In this document: positions 25,797-35,338 of the stretch, in pieces
Numbering within the stretch: the stretch's first letter is position 1
Layout: each line of letters begins with the position of its first letter
Origin: a bacterium
GTDB lineage: Bacteria; Electryoneota; RPQS01
Reading direction: 5' to 3'
Length of the DNA stretch: 57,256 nt
Assembly: GCA_018812265.1 (NCBI GenBank)
Contig: JAHJDG010000071.1
Coordinates: forward strand, 1-57,256
The notes under the pieces: model-generated
Told to the model about the DNA's origin: nothing
Seen by the model: the letters and a program-made list of their open reading frames with translations, nothing else
The model's database searches: none
Position numbers and translations under genes: made by a program

Positions 25797-26963
25797 GTGG
25801 CCTATCAAGCATTAGACTACTATCTGATTGAAGATCTGCTCACGGACGAAGAGCGCATGATTCGCGATACGGTTCGCAGTTTCGTGACGGACAGACTCAT
25901 GCCGATCATTCAGGCGTACAACCGCGACGCGCGTTTCCCTCTCGAACTTGTGGCCGAAGCCGGTCAGCTCGGACTGATCGGCGCGCCCTACCCCGAGAAA
26001 TACGGCTGCGCGGACTTGGGTTCGGTCGCCTACGGACTGATCAATCAGGAGCTGGAACGAGGCGACTCGGGAATGCGCTCGTTCGTGTCGGTCCAGACGG
26101 GGCTGGTAATGTATCCGATCTTCAGCTACGGTACCGACGCGCAGAAAGACTATTGGCTGCCCAGACTCGCAACCGGCGAGAAAATCGGGTGCTTCGGACT
26201 GACCGAGCCTGACTTCGGCTCGAATCCGGGAGGCATGTTGACTCGCGCCGTGGACAAGGGATCACACTTCGTTCTATCGGGTACCAAGGCGTGGATTACC
26301 AATGGAACGATTTCCGACGTCGCGATTGTGTGGGCGAAACTCGACGGCGTTGTGCGCGGTTTCATCGTCGAGACCGACCGGGAGGGTTTTTCCGCTCCCG
26401 AAATCAAGGACAAATTCTCCCTACGGGCAAGCGTCACATCCGATCTGATTCTCGAAGACGTCGAAATTCCCAAGGAAAACATTCTGCCCGGAGTGAAGGG
26501 TCTGAAGGGACCGCTTTCGTGCCTGACGCAGGCCCGCTATGGAATCGCGTGGGGAGCGATGGGAGCGGCTTGTGCGGTGTTCGACGAGGTGTTGAAGTAC
26601 AGCCTATCTCGAATCCAATTCGACAAGCCGATTGCTTCCTTTCAACTCGTCCAGAACAAACTGGCATGGATGGCGACGGAAATCACCAAGGGGCAACTCC
26701 TGGTGTATCGGCTCGCTCAGTTGAAAGCGGCGAATCGTCTGCGGCCCCAACACGTCTCGATGGCCAAGCGGAACAACGTGGGCGTGGCCCTCGAGATCGC
26801 CCGCGTCGGACGCGATATTCTCGGGGCTAACGGAATCTCGAATGAGTATCACACCTTCCGCCATATGAACAACCTCGAGTCCGTGAATACCTACGAAGGC
26901 ACGTACGACATTCACACGCTGATATTGGGAGAGGATCTGACGGGAATCGCGGCGTACGTGTGA
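25797..26963 (+). CDS. gcdH: Acyl-CoA dehydrogenase, glutaryl-CoA dehydrogenase-like
   Basis: An FAD enzyme of 388 residues starting at GTG behind AAAGGAG. The pattern follows mammalian and bacterial GCDH closely: MRSFVSVQTGLVMYPI, with the Arg that binds the glutaryl carboxylate, GCFGLTEPDFGSNPGG, DKFSLRASVTSD, QARYGIAWGAMGA, and NTYEGTYDIHTLILG with the catalytic Glu. GCDH oxidises and decarboxylates glutaryl-CoA to crotonyl-CoA in lysine and aromatic degradation, passing electrons to ETF. The symbol rests on motif similarity; a non-decarboxylating relative is possible. No etfAB or other pathway genes adjoin, but a candidate ETF:quinone reductase lies at 30457-32292. Its end is 18 bases from the convergent neighbour, with no terminator between. 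Confidence 0.88.
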   Translation: MAYQALDYYLIEDLLTDEERMIRDTVRSFVTDRLMPIIQAYNRDARFPLELVAEAGQLGLIGAPYPEKYGCADLGSVAYGLINQELERGDSGMRSFVSVQTGLVMYPIFSYGTDAQKDYWLPRLATGEKIGCFGLTEPDFGSNPGGMLTRAVDKGSHFVLSGTKAWITNGTISDVAIVWAKLDGVVRGFIVETDREGFSAPEIKDKFSLRASVTSDLILEDVEIPKENILPGVKGLKGPLSCLTQARYGIAWGAMGAACAVFDEVLKYSLSRIQFDKPIASFQLVQNKLAWMATEITKGQLLVYRLAQLKAANRLRPQHVSMAKRNNVGVALEIARVGRDILGANGISNEYHTFRHMNNLESVNTYEGTYDIHTLILGEDLTGIAAYV

Positions 26964-26981
26964 ACTCTATGAGTGGACACA

Positions 26982-28826
26982 CTATCGCTTCAGCACCTTG
27001 AGAATCTCCACGGCCATCTCGAATTTGTTGAAGGGCGGCATCAGGTAGATCCCCTGCACGCTCGAGCGGGTTTCGAGCAGCAGCTTCTGAGCAAGTTCCA
27101 CTCCCACGCGGGTGCCTTCGGTGCCCGCGTTTCGCATGGCCTCGCGGATGGGTTCGGGCACGTGCATATCGGGAATCTCATTGTGGATGAATTCGGCGTG
27201 CTTGGAAGAGCGCAACGGCAGAATGCCGAGAAAGATCGGAATCTTACAGAAGCCCGCCACGTCATTCAGGAAACGATCCAACGTGGCAGCGTCAAAGAGT
27301 GGCTGCGTGAACGCGAACTGCGCGCCCGCGTCAATCTTCATCCGCAACCGGTCGTACTCGAGGTCCAGCTCCGTCGAGGTCGGATTCACTCCCACGCCGA
27401 GCATGAAGCGCGTCGGTTCTTCCATCTCGCGGCCGGTGAGGTCCTTGCCGCCGTTCATGCGCGTAACCATCTTGGCTAAACCAACCGAATCGAGTTCGAA
27501 CACCGCCTTGGCAAAGGGATAGTCGCCCACCGCTGGCGGATCACCGGTAACCGCCAAGATATTCAGAACTCCCAGAGCGTGCGCCCCCAACAGCTCGGAT
27601 TGGAGTGCTAGGGCATTGCGATCCCGACAGGACACATGCAGAAGAACGTCCATTCCCGCTTCGCGGCGGATGAGATGCGCCATCGCCAGCGCACTCATTC
27701 GCGACCGCGCGAGCGGCGAATCGGCGACGTTGATGAGATCCACACCGTGAGCCTTGAGCGACTGCGCATGTCGGATGAACGGTTCGGGATTAACACTGCG
27801 GGGGGGATCAATTTCCACCGACACCATGAAACGCTTGCCGAGATCCGCGCCGAAATCGCTGTGCGGAATCGGTGTTCGGGCAATCGCTTCTGCCGTGTCT
27901 TCCTCCAACTCGTGCACGACAACCGAGCGAGTTTTCACCGGTTTCATGCCGCGAACGGCAGCCGCGATGGCACGGATGTGTTCCGATGTCGTGCCGCAGC
28001 AACCGCCGACCAAGCCAACGCCGCTGTGAACGAATCGTACGGCGTATTCGGCGAAGTATTGCGGAGAGGCAAGATAAATGTAGCGGCCGCCGACGAGTTT
28101 CGGGAAACCGGCGTTGGGTTGAGCGGCAACCGGAACGTCATCGCCCGCCATACGCTCGATAACATCCAGCATCGGTTGCGGGCCGACCGAGCAGTTGGCC
28201 CCGATCACGTCGGCTCCGAATTCGAGGAGCATCCTTCGCACTTCCGCCGGTTTGTCACCGACCAGAGTCTTGCCGTCCTCGGTGAAGGTCATCGTCGCGA
28301 TAATCGGAATATCACCCGACAGCTCACGAATCGCGGTGAACGCCTCGCGAACCTCGACGATATTGGACATGGTCTCGACGACGAACACGTCCACTCCGCC
28401 TTCAATGAGTCCGGTTGCCTGCTCGCGGAATGCCTGTCGTGCATCGGAAAGCGAAAGCTTGCCGATCGGTTCCAGCATCCGGTTGAGCGGACCGATAGAA
28501 CCGGCTACATACGTCTCTTCGCCGGCCGCCAACCGGGCGATCTGCGCGCCGGCTCGATTGATTTCGCGGGCGCGTTTCTCAAATCCGTGCTCGCTCAATC
28601 GAAAACGGTTCGCTCCGAACGTATTGGTGGTGATAATCTGCGCGCCGGCCGCAATGTACTCGCGATGCAACACCTCGACGACGCTCGGCTGTGACTCGTT
28701 GAGTTCCTCGAAGCAGGACTGATAGGAGAATCCGCGCGCGTAAAGAGCCGTTCCCATCGCGCCGTCGGCGACGAGAACCTCGCTGTGGAGACGATCCAAC
28801 AGAATGCGGGAACGGGCACTAATCAT
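26982..28826 (-). CDS. Bifunctional homocysteine S-methyltransferase / methylenetetrahydrofolate reductase
   Basis: 614 residues with two domains. N-terminal (1 to about 290): a homocysteine S-methyltransferase barrel with zinc Cys in GANCSVGPQ and GGCCGTTSEHIRA. C-terminal (about 325-614): a MetF-like FAD barrel (FMVSVEIDPPRS, LLHVSCRDRN, LNILAVTGDPP). The same fusion exists as YitJ in Bacillus. It would make 5-methyl-THF and pass or use methyl groups for methionine. No cobalamin-binding domain is present, so it is not full MetH. It follows the MBL gene by 26 bases and converges with the acyl-CoA dehydrogenase gene. Confidence 0.93.
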   Translation of the reverse strand: MISARSRILLDRLHSEVLVADGAMGTALYARGFSYQSCFEELNESQPSVVEVLHREYIAAGAQIITTNTFGANRFRLSEHGFEKRAREINRAGAQIARLAAGEETYVAGSIGPLNRMLEPIGKLSLSDARQAFREQATGLIEGGVDVFVVETMSNIVEVREAFTAIRELSGDIPIIATMTFTEDGKTLVGDKPAEVRRMLLEFGADVIGANCSVGPQPMLDVIERMAGDDVPVAAQPNAGFPKLVGGRYIYLASPQYFAEYAVRFVHSGVGLVGGCCGTTSEHIRAIAAAVRGMKPVKTRSVVVHELEEDTAEAIARTPIPHSDFGADLGKRFMVSVEIDPPRSVNPEPFIRHAQSLKAHGVDLINVADSPLARSRMSALAMAHLIRREAGMDVLLHVSCRDRNALALQSELLGAHALGVLNILAVTGDPPAVGDYPFAKAVFELDSVGLAKMVTRMNGGKDLTGREMEEPTRFMLGVGVNPTSTELDLEYDRLRMKIDAGAQFAFTQPLFDAATLDRFLNDVAGFCKIPIFLGILPLRSSKHAEFIHNEIPDMHVPEPIREAMRNAGTEGTRVGVELAQKLLLETRSSVQGIYLMPPFNKFEMAVEILKVLKR

Positions 28827-28852
28827 GTCGGTCTCAAAAAACTGCGGGCGTC

Positions 28853-29701
28853 TTAGAGTAATGTTACGGTTTCGCCACGTACGATCTGCCCGCGAAGATC
28901 GCGCGTGAGGAGACTTGCCGTGATGCGGGGATCGTGCTCATAGACCAGTATCCATTTTTCTTCGAGAGCACGCGGCAGCAATCGTTTCTTCTCGGCCAGC
29001 GTAGTCATCGGAAACAGATCATATCCCATGATGTAGGGCAAAGGAACATGAACCGACAGGGGAATGAGATCGGCAGGGAACCAGATCGAGGAATCGCCAC
29101 CGAAGACGCGCACGGACTGCATGGCGGGCGAGTGTCCGTCATGGACGATGAGTTCCACTCCGGGAAAAAGTTCGGTATCCCCTTCGACGAGTTCGAGCAG
29201 ACCGGCTTCCTGCACGGGGCGATAGTTGTGGTCGAAGAAGCTGGCGCGGTCACGATCGGTGGGATTCAGCGCATGTACCCAGTGACGTTTCTGCACGTAG
29301 TGTCGAGCGTTCGGAAACATCGGAACCACGCGACCGCTATCGAGTCGCGTCGAGCCTCCGGCATGATCGAAATGCAAATGCGTGTGAATCACGTCGGTAA
29401 TCTGCTCGGGCTTGATCGCCAGCGCCGCCAGCGAACGCAAGAGCGAGTTCTGGGTATTGTCCACGGCATACATGTCCGTGAACTTTTGTCCCTCCTTGTC
29501 CCCCGCGCCACTGTCCACGAGAATCTTGCGATCCGCGTCCTCAATGAGAAGGCATCGCATCACCATCTCGATCCGGTTCAGCTCGTCGGCGCGATTCGTG
29601 CGGTTCCACAATACCTTGGGAACCACTCCGAACATCGCGCCCCCATCCAAGCGGAAATCGCCGGCCTCAATCGCCGAGACTTTATATGGCCCGATTCTCA
29701 T
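28853..29701 (-). CDS. MBL-fold metallo-hydrolase
   Basis: 282 residues from the ATG at 29701, which makes an ATGA overlap with the PHP phosphatase gene. A start at 29746 would add 15 basic residues inside that gene. The metallo-beta-lactamase metal motif is HTHLHFDHAGG, with later ligands in VHDGHSPA and FPADLIPL and a closing His in YEHDP. The spacing resembles the quorum-quenching-lactonase/phosphotriesterase-like MBL group, but the substrate is unknown. Its operon with an Fe-S oxidoreductase and a PHP phosphatase gives no clear functional clue. Confidence 0.9.
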   Translation of the reverse strand: MRIGPYKVSAIEAGDFRLDGGAMFGVVPKVLWNRTNRADELNRIEMVMRCLLIEDADRKILVDSGAGDKEGQKFTDMYAVDNTQNSLLRSLAALAIKPEQITDVIHTHLHFDHAGGSTRLDSGRVVPMFPNARHYVQKRHWVHALNPTDRDRASFFDHNYRPVQEAGLLELVEGDTELFPGVELIVHDGHSPAMQSVRVFGGDSSIWFPADLIPLSVHVPLPYIMGYDLFPMTTLAEKKRLLPRALEEKWILVYEHDPRITASLLTRDLRGQIVRGETVTLL

Positions 29702-30456
29702 GTCGTTCTGGTTTCCTCTTCCTTTTCTTCCTCTGCCCGCGGCCACGGGGTTCCCTCCCAGATCCGTCGTGGATTATCGGAAACCAACTTCTGCGCTTCC
29801 GCCTCGCCGATGATCGCGGCCGCAGCTTCGAATCCCTGCCGCAGACAGAAGCCATGTTCCATATCATCGTGAGCGTCACTGGCCAGAACGTCCACGCAGC
29901 CCCAGTTCAGAAGCTGTCTCGATCTCCGCGTCATGGCAGCTCCGAACTGTCCCACCAGTGATCCCGCATCCATTGTGATCACCGCTCCCGCGTGGCGGAC
30001 TTTATGCGGCTGTTCCGGCTTTTTGATCGCCTGCTCGTAGCGTTCGTAATGTGCGATGATCGGAATCATCTCCGACTGCATGCACGCCCGAATCGCATTC
30101 AGAAGAATTTCAAATGGCGTGTGCCATGGGAATTCAATCAGGAAGTATTTGCCTGCGCCATGATAGGTAGCGAGCGGCAAATGGAGCGTCTGCAGGATGT
30201 CCACACCCAGCATGAGTTCCAGAGCCAGAGCCAGCTCGACGGGAATCCCCTCCCGTTTCGCGGCTTCCTTCACTTGCAGAAAGACCGACTGATACAGGAG
30301 GTCCGTCTTTTCGTTGATGCGGTCGTTGCCATGCGGTGTGCATCCGACGTGCGTGATTCCCTGTCGTGCGGCAGCCGTCAGCATCCGCAGCGATTCGCTC
30401 AAGTCGGTGGCACCGTCATCGAGACCCGGCAGAACGTGATTATGGATGTCGAACAC
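29698..30456 (-). CDS. CpsB/CapC-type PHP tyrosine-protein phosphatase
   Basis: 252 residues beginning at a GTG that directly follows the stop of the upstream gene. PHP metal motifs: DIHNHVLPGLDDGA (HxH), CTPHGND, EFPWHTP, AHYERY and ASDAHDD. This set is that of YwqE/CpsB/Wzb-like manganese-dependent tyrosine phosphatases, which in known systems act on capsule-synthesis tyrosine kinases. No capsule, Wzz or kinase gene is nearby, so the substrate here is open. The C-terminal tail is a charged Glu/Arg run. Confidence 0.9.
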   Translation of the reverse strand: MFDIHNHVLPGLDDGATDLSESLRMLTAAARQGITHVGCTPHGNDRINEKTDLLYQSVFLQVKEAAKREGIPVELALALELMLGVDILQTLHLPLATYHGAGKYFLIEFPWHTPFEILLNAIRACMQSEMIPIIAHYERYEQAIKKPEQPHKVRHAGAVITMDAGSLVGQFGAAMTRRSRQLLNWGCVDVLASDAHDDMEHGFCLRQGFEAAAAIIGEAEAQKLVSDNPRRIWEGTPWPRAEEEKEEETRTT

Positions 30457-32292
30457 TTAGGCTTTTTGCTCCGGCAAACGGGATGCAAGCAGTTCCGCAA
30501 TATCGCTCACAGGAACGGACTCCCGGTTCAGATCGCGCAGGCCATCTCTTAGCATCAGATGGCAGAAGGGGCAGGCCGTGCCAACGGCTGACGCTCCCGT
30601 TTCCATAAGTTCCTTTACGCGGTGGTGATTCACCCGCTCACCAACCGTTTCTTCCGTGAACAGCAGTCCTCCGCCCGCTCCACAACAGAAAGAACGCTCG
30701 GCCCGCCGTCTCGGTTCCACGAGTGAAACACCGGCACCGGCCAACACTTCGCGCGGATAGCGGGCATGGCTGGAACCAATGTAGCGGATGAGATAGCATG
30801 CATCGTGATAGACGAGTTCCTGTGGCTCGGTCTTTGAAGGTTTCAGTTTGCCATTCCGCAGCAACTCAGCGATGGACTGGGAGTGATGGACGATAGAAAT
30901 CTTCGGATCCAGTCCGAAATCGCGGTACTCCTGCAGCGTGCGAAGGCAATGAGGACAGGTCGTCAGAATCATTCGCGGCGCAGCCGCGGTCAAGATCGCG
31001 ATGTTTTCTTCGGCCAACGCCAGAAAGACCATTTCGTTGCCGGCCCGGCGAGCGGCGTCACCGGTGCACTTCTCGTCGGGCAAGACTCCCCAACTTACAC
31101 CGGCCGTGGTGAGAATCCGGGCCATTGCCAGAGCGACTTTCTGATAGTAGAAATCGTAGCGGCCCATGCATCCCAGCCAGAAGAGAACATCATGGTTCTC
31201 GAAGATCGGTAGTCCGTTGTTCTCGATGAACTCTTCCGCCTGCTCAGGAGAATATTTCCAGGGATTGCCGGTTTTCTCGAGATTGTCGAAGAGGGGTCGC
31301 AACGTCTTCGGGAACTCCGCCGCGGCGACCCGTCCCCGGCGCATCTCGATGATCGGTACTGCCTGATCTATTCCGACGGGACACTGATAGGTGCATGCCC
31401 CGCAGGTCGTGCATTGCCAGAGAATATCTTCACTGACAACCGGACCCACGGCCGTCTGATCGAAATCACTCAGGAATCCGGCGCGCAAGTCAAGCATGAG
31501 CTGCTTTGGATCTAACTTCTTCCCCGTTTGCCGGGCGGGACAATGGTCATAGCAGCGGCCACACTCGACGCACGTGAACGCCCCCAGAATCGTATGCGCA
31601 CTGAAATCCGAAAGTTTCTCCGCTCCGAATTCTTCCTTCTCGAAGTCCAGCAGACGAATCCGCACCAGTTCGAAATCCTTGTAGAACGTGGTCAGCGGAC
31701 TCAGGACAAGATGCAGGTGTTTGCTGTGTGGAATCAAAGCGAGGAACGCGAGAATCGTAACCGCATGCACCCACCAATTGACACGCTGAGCAACGGGATC
31801 GGTCAGAGCGTTGAAATACGTCAAGAGGTAGGTAAGCATCAGAATCTCGATGAACAGCGCAACCACACCCGAGCTCCAGGAGAGTTTCCCCAACGCGGCA
31901 GGTCGGAAGACGAACCGCCGGAGAGCAAGCCCGGTGATCCCGATGACCACCAACACGGCAAAGAGAGCGACGATCCCGCCGTATGCGCGATGAAAGGAGC
32001 CTTCCCCCAGCGGATGCCAGCCGTAGGCGGTGGCGAAGTGATGGATGGTCTCCAGCAGAAAAAGCAGAAAACCCCAGAATACCAGAGCATGAAAGAGACC
32101 GGAGAGTGGACGTTCCACGATCACCTTCTGCTGGAATACGACCTCTCGCAGAAAACGGTTGACTCGTTCTCCCATCCGATCTTTCGGGAGGCTTTGCCGT
32201 CCCTTTGCGACTAAGCGAAGCCGCTGCCGGAGGGGACGCAAGAATAAATAGAGGCTGGCGACAATCAGCAGAGTGAGGATAATCTGTTCCAT
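30457..32292 (-). CDS. Membrane Fe-S/CCG-domain oxidoreductase (putative ETF:menaquinone oxidoreductase)
   Basis: 611 residues. The N-terminal third holds about five to six TM helices with His residues suited to haem b (FHALVFWGF, ETIHHF, WWVHAVTILAF). Two 4Fe-4S sites follow (CVECGRCYDHCP at 241; CTTCGACTYQCP), then two HdrD/GlpC-type CCG domains (LGCMGRYDF..TTCPHC and HDACYL..CCGAGGG..CPFC). This combination matches the DUF224 family shown to act as a membrane ETF:menaquinone oxidoreductase in fatty- and aromatic-acid-degrading anaerobes. That fits with the glutaryl-CoA-dehydrogenase-like enzyme nearby. A heterodisulfide-reductase-like role is the alternative. No etfAB is in the window. Confidence 0.85.
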   Translation of the reverse strand: MEQIILTLLIVASLYLFLRPLRQRLRLVAKGRQSLPKDRMGERVNRFLREVVFQQKVIVERPLSGLFHALVFWGFLLFLLETIHHFATAYGWHPLGEGSFHRAYGGIVALFAVLVVIGITGLALRRFVFRPAALGKLSWSSGVVALFIEILMLTYLLTYFNALTDPVAQRVNWWVHAVTILAFLALIPHSKHLHLVLSPLTTFYKDFELVRIRLLDFEKEEFGAEKLSDFSAHTILGAFTCVECGRCYDHCPARQTGKKLDPKQLMLDLRAGFLSDFDQTAVGPVVSEDILWQCTTCGACTYQCPVGIDQAVPIIEMRRGRVAAAEFPKTLRPLFDNLEKTGNPWKYSPEQAEEFIENNGLPIFENHDVLFWLGCMGRYDFYYQKVALAMARILTTAGVSWGVLPDEKCTGDAARRAGNEMVFLALAEENIAILTAAAPRMILTTCPHCLRTLQEYRDFGLDPKISIVHHSQSIAELLRNGKLKPSKTEPQELVYHDACYLIRYIGSSHARYPREVLAGAGVSLVEPRRRAERSFCCGAGGGLLFTEETVGERVNHHRVKELMETGASAVGTACPFCHLMLRDGLRDLNRESVPVSDIAELLASRLPEQKA

Positions 32293-32378
32293 GGCAAAAG
32301 TTGTGTGATTCGGATGGGAATTGAATCGTGGAAATGTCGAGGCTCGAAATCTTGTTTGCCGGATCAGGAGGCAGTGCG

Positions 32379-33863
32379 TTACGCGGTGACGAACTCCAAC
32401 AGCGTTCGCACTCCCGATCCCGCCGCCGTCTCCTTAGGTTGGATGGAAGAAACCACGGCCGGGAAAGCGGTGGGAGCGATGTCAATGTGAATCCACGGCG
32501 TCTCGCCTACGAATTCCTTGAGGAAGGCCGCTGCCGTGCAGGCTCCGCCCCACCGATGGCCGCAGGCGTTGCGAAGCTCGGCGGTCGCTCCCTCCATCTC
32601 CTTCGAGTACTCTTCATAGAGCGGCATCGGCCACATTCGCTCGCCGGCGCGCTCGGCGGATTTCAGAATCTGCTCGCGCAGTCGTTCATTGTTGGAAAAC
32701 ACGGCGTCGGCATGATGACCGAGCGCCACCACCGCCGCTCCCGTAAGTGTGGCAAGATCCACCATGACAGAGGGCTTATACTTTTCCACCGTGTAGGCCA
32801 TCGCGTCGGCCAGAACGAGACGGCCCTCGGCGTCGGTATTGAGAATCTCCACCGTTTTGCCGTTGTAGGCCGTGTAGATGTCCGACGGGCGATAGGCCTC
32901 GGGGCCGATGGCGTTCTCGACCGCACCGATCACGCCCACCACGCGACAGTTCGGTTTCAACTTCGCAACTCCGTGCATGGCTCCCAGCACCGCCGCCGCA
33001 CCGCACATGTCCGATTTCATTTCATCCATCGAGGCCGTCTTGATGTTGAGACCGCCGGAATCGAACACCAAGCCTTTACCCACCAGCGCGAACGTTTTTT
33101 TCGCGCCGCGCGGATTCCAGTCCATGATAATGAGCTTGGGCGGCATGGCGCTGCCCTTGGTCACGGCCAGAATGAGTCCCATCCCCAACCGCTGCATCTC
33201 GCGCTTGCCGAGCACGGTGACTTTCACGCCTTGCACGGTCAGCTTTTTCGCTTCGCGCGCCAGAAAATCCGTGTTGACCACGTTGGCGGGATGCGTTCCC
33301 CACGCGCGAGCCAGATTCGTACTCTCGGCCAGAATGACCTGCCGTTTGAGCGAGCGATCCGCCGCTCGCTTGCGACCGGAAGTTGTGTAATAGAGCGTAA
33401 CTGATGTGAGCTGTTTACGGTCGGACTTGGAAGCGGGCCTGTAATGATCGAATCGCCAATTGCCGAGAATAATGCCGTCCACGAGCGCGCGCGTCACTTC
33501 TTCGGCGGAAAGGTCCTCGATGAGTTTATCCTCACTGATCACGACCAGCGATTTCCCGCCCAGATCGCGCGCTTCGCGAACAACGGCTCCTGCGGCCAGC
33601 CGCAACGTATGCCAACGGAAATCACGGCGCGCGCCAAGACCTTGCAGAATCAGAAGCGGCGCCTTGCCGCGCTCGCTGTAGTGACGGACCAGTTCGTCTT
33701 TCTTTCCCGAAAAACGCGACGCGGCGATGAGCTTCATGACTTCGCGGGCCGTCGGACGATCCAGCGACGGGAGCTTGGGAGCCTTGATCTCGTCGTCGAA
33801 CAAACAGACGGCAATCGCACTGGGAGCTCCCTTGACTAGTCCGACCGCAGCAGTGATCTTCAC
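32379..33863 (-). CDS. pepA: Leucyl aminopeptidase (M17)
   Basis: Cytosolic di-zinc aminopeptidase, 494 residues, with an N-terminal macro-like domain (to about 170) and the catalytic domain. Signatures: GKGLVFDSGGLNIK with metal Lys and Asp, MKSDMCGAAAV, and the hallmark NTDAEGRLVLADA. Usually hexameric. It overlaps panD by four bases. The C-terminal stretch (HIDIAPTAF) is complete, so the gene is intact. Confidence 0.95.
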   Translation of the reverse strand: MKITAAVGLVKGAPSAIAVCLFDDEIKAPKLPSLDRPTAREVMKLIAASRFSGKKDELVRHYSERGKAPLLILQGLGARRDFRWHTLRLAAGAVVREARDLGGKSLVVISEDKLIEDLSAEEVTRALVDGIILGNWRFDHYRPASKSDRKQLTSVTLYYTTSGRKRAADRSLKRQVILAESTNLARAWGTHPANVVNTDFLAREAKKLTVQGVKVTVLGKREMQRLGMGLILAVTKGSAMPPKLIIMDWNPRGAKKTFALVGKGLVFDSGGLNIKTASMDEMKSDMCGAAAVLGAMHGVAKLKPNCRVVGVIGAVENAIGPEAYRPSDIYTAYNGKTVEILNTDAEGRLVLADAMAYTVEKYKPSVMVDLATLTGAAVVALGHHADAVFSNNERLREQILKSAERAGERMWPMPLYEEYSKEMEGATAELRNACGHRWGGACTAAAFLKEFVGETPWIHIDIAPTAFPAVVSSIQPKETAAGSGVRTLLEFVTA

Positions 33864-34240
33864 GACTTCCTCCTGACGGAATGCCGATGGGTCTTGACGA
33901 TGCGATTTTCGTCGTCCAGCACGACCACCACCGGTTTGTGGTGCTGGACTTCCTGGTCGTCCACCTGAACGTAACTGGCGATGATGATCCGGTCTCCGCG
34001 CTGCGCCAATCGCGCGGCCGCGCCGTTCAGGCCGATTGTGCGACTTCCGCGACGCGCCGGAATCGCATAAGTATCCAGTCGCGCGCCGGTTGTGATATTG
34101 TAGATATGTACGCGCTCATAGGGCGCGATACCGGCTGCATCGAGCAGGTCCGTATCAATGGCACACGAGCCTTCGTACTCGAGATTTACCTGCGTCACAT
34201 GCGCCGCGTGAATTTTCGCTCCCAGCATTTCCCGTGTCAT
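33860..34240 (-). CDS. panD: Aspartate 1-decarboxylase
   Basis: Converts L-aspartate to beta-alanine for pantothenate and CoA. The 126-residue proenzyme is self-cleaved between Gly24 and Ser25 in LEYEGSCAID, producing the pyruvoyl cofactor. The catalytic Tyr and Asn-containing segments IPARRGSRTIGLNGAAARL and GDRIIIASY are present. It lies in four-base overlaps on both sides (fabK-like upstream, pepA downstream), so it is translationally coupled. No other pan genes adjoin. Confidence 0.96.
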   Translation of the reverse strand: MTREMLGAKIHAAHVTQVNLEYEGSCAIDTDLLDAAGIAPYERVHIYNITTGARLDTYAIPARRGSRTIGLNGAAARLAQRGDRIIIASYVQVDDQEVQHHKPVVVVLDDENRIVKTHRHSVRRKS

Positions 34241-35226
34241 TTCCTGTTCCCTCCCTCGCCAATACCCATTTCATCAGTGCACAGCTCGGCGAGTGTCATC
34301 CGTAACTCCTTCAGCAAATTGTCCACCACCATGGCCGCCGGAAGGATATCGTGAATCATGCCGACTCCCATTCCGGCTTCGAGTTGTCCCTCTTCCCAAT
34401 CCCCTTCGAAGATCCCGCCCCGTTCTCGTTTCTCACCGAGAAGCAGCCGCATTTCCTCCTGCGATGCTCCCCGCCGCTCGAATTCTGCGCAGCGTGCGGC
34501 AAAGGGATTGCGGATCATTCGCGTCGGGCCGATGTTTTTAAGCGTTAGTACCGTATCCGATTCACCGGCTTCGATAACGGCCTGCTTGTAGCGATCCGAT
34601 GCCGAAGACTCCAACGTAGCGGCGAAACGGGTTCCGACTTGCACGCCATCCGCACCGAGCGCCATCGCCGCCACCATTCCTCGTCCGGTTACAATGCCAC
34701 CGGCGGCAATCACCGGAATCCTTACCGCCGCGCGCACCTGCGGAACGAGAACAAAGGTGGGGATCTCATCCACACCGTTATGTCCGCCGGCTTCCGTTCC
34801 TTCGCAGACCACCGCGTCCACACCTCGTTCTTCGGCTTTGCGGGCAAGGCGGGCAGTGGGCACAACGTGAACAACGGTCGCTCCGGCTGCTTCCAATTTC
34901 GACGTGAAGAGCGCGGGATTTCCGGCGGACGTGAAGATGATCTGCACCTTTTCCTGAATACACACGTCCACCAGTTCGCCGATGTCTCCTCGCAAGAGCG
35001 GCAGATTCACGCCGAAGGGAAACGTACTTTCCAGAGCGGTGCGCGCTTTGTGGATATGCTCACGAAGCAAGTCCGGCTTCATGGAACCGGCGCCGATGAG
35101 GCCCAGCGCTCCCGCACGCGATACCGCCGCACAGAGCTTCCAGCCGGATGCCCAGACCATTCCCGCTTGAATGATCGGATATCGGATGCCGAATAGCTTC
35201 GTGATACGATTCGGATTCATGTTCAC
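34237..35226 (-). CDS. FMN-dependent nitronate monooxygenase / FabK-like enoyl-ACP reductase
   Basis: A 329-residue TIM-barrel flavoprotein. It opens with RYPIIQAGMVWASG and shows EGTEAGGHNG, IPVIAAGGIVTGRG and GADGVQVGTRF, the FMN-binding set shared by 2-nitropropane dioxygenase/nitronate monooxygenase and FabK. The two cannot be separated safely by eye; EGTEAGGHNG recalls the EGMEAGGHIG of FabK. If FabK, it would be the enoyl reductase of fatty-acid synthesis; no fab genes are near. It is the first gene of a minus-strand unit with panD and pepA. No clear promoter is visible in the 112 bases upstream. Confidence 0.82.
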   Translation of the reverse strand: MNMNPNRITKLFGIRYPIIQAGMVWASGWKLCAAVSRAGALGLIGAGSMKPDLLREHIHKARTALESTFPFGVNLPLLRGDIGELVDVCIQEKVQIIFTSAGNPALFTSKLEAAGATVVHVVPTARLARKAEERGVDAVVCEGTEAGGHNGVDEIPTFVLVPQVRAAVRIPVIAAGGIVTGRGMVAAMALGADGVQVGTRFAATLESSASDRYKQAVIEAGESDTVLTLKNIGPTRMIRNPFAARCAEFERRGASQEEMRLLLGEKRERGGIFEGDWEEGQLEAGMGVGMIHDILPAAMVVDNLLKELRMTLAELCTDEMGIGEGGNRK

Positions 35227-35338
35227 GCCATTAGGGGTGTTGTCGCAATCGTCCCAGTTGCCCTACACACGCGACAGCCGCGCAGGAGCACACCCGCACG
35301 GCCGATACGACAGACTTGTGTGTTGGATCTACTCCTCG

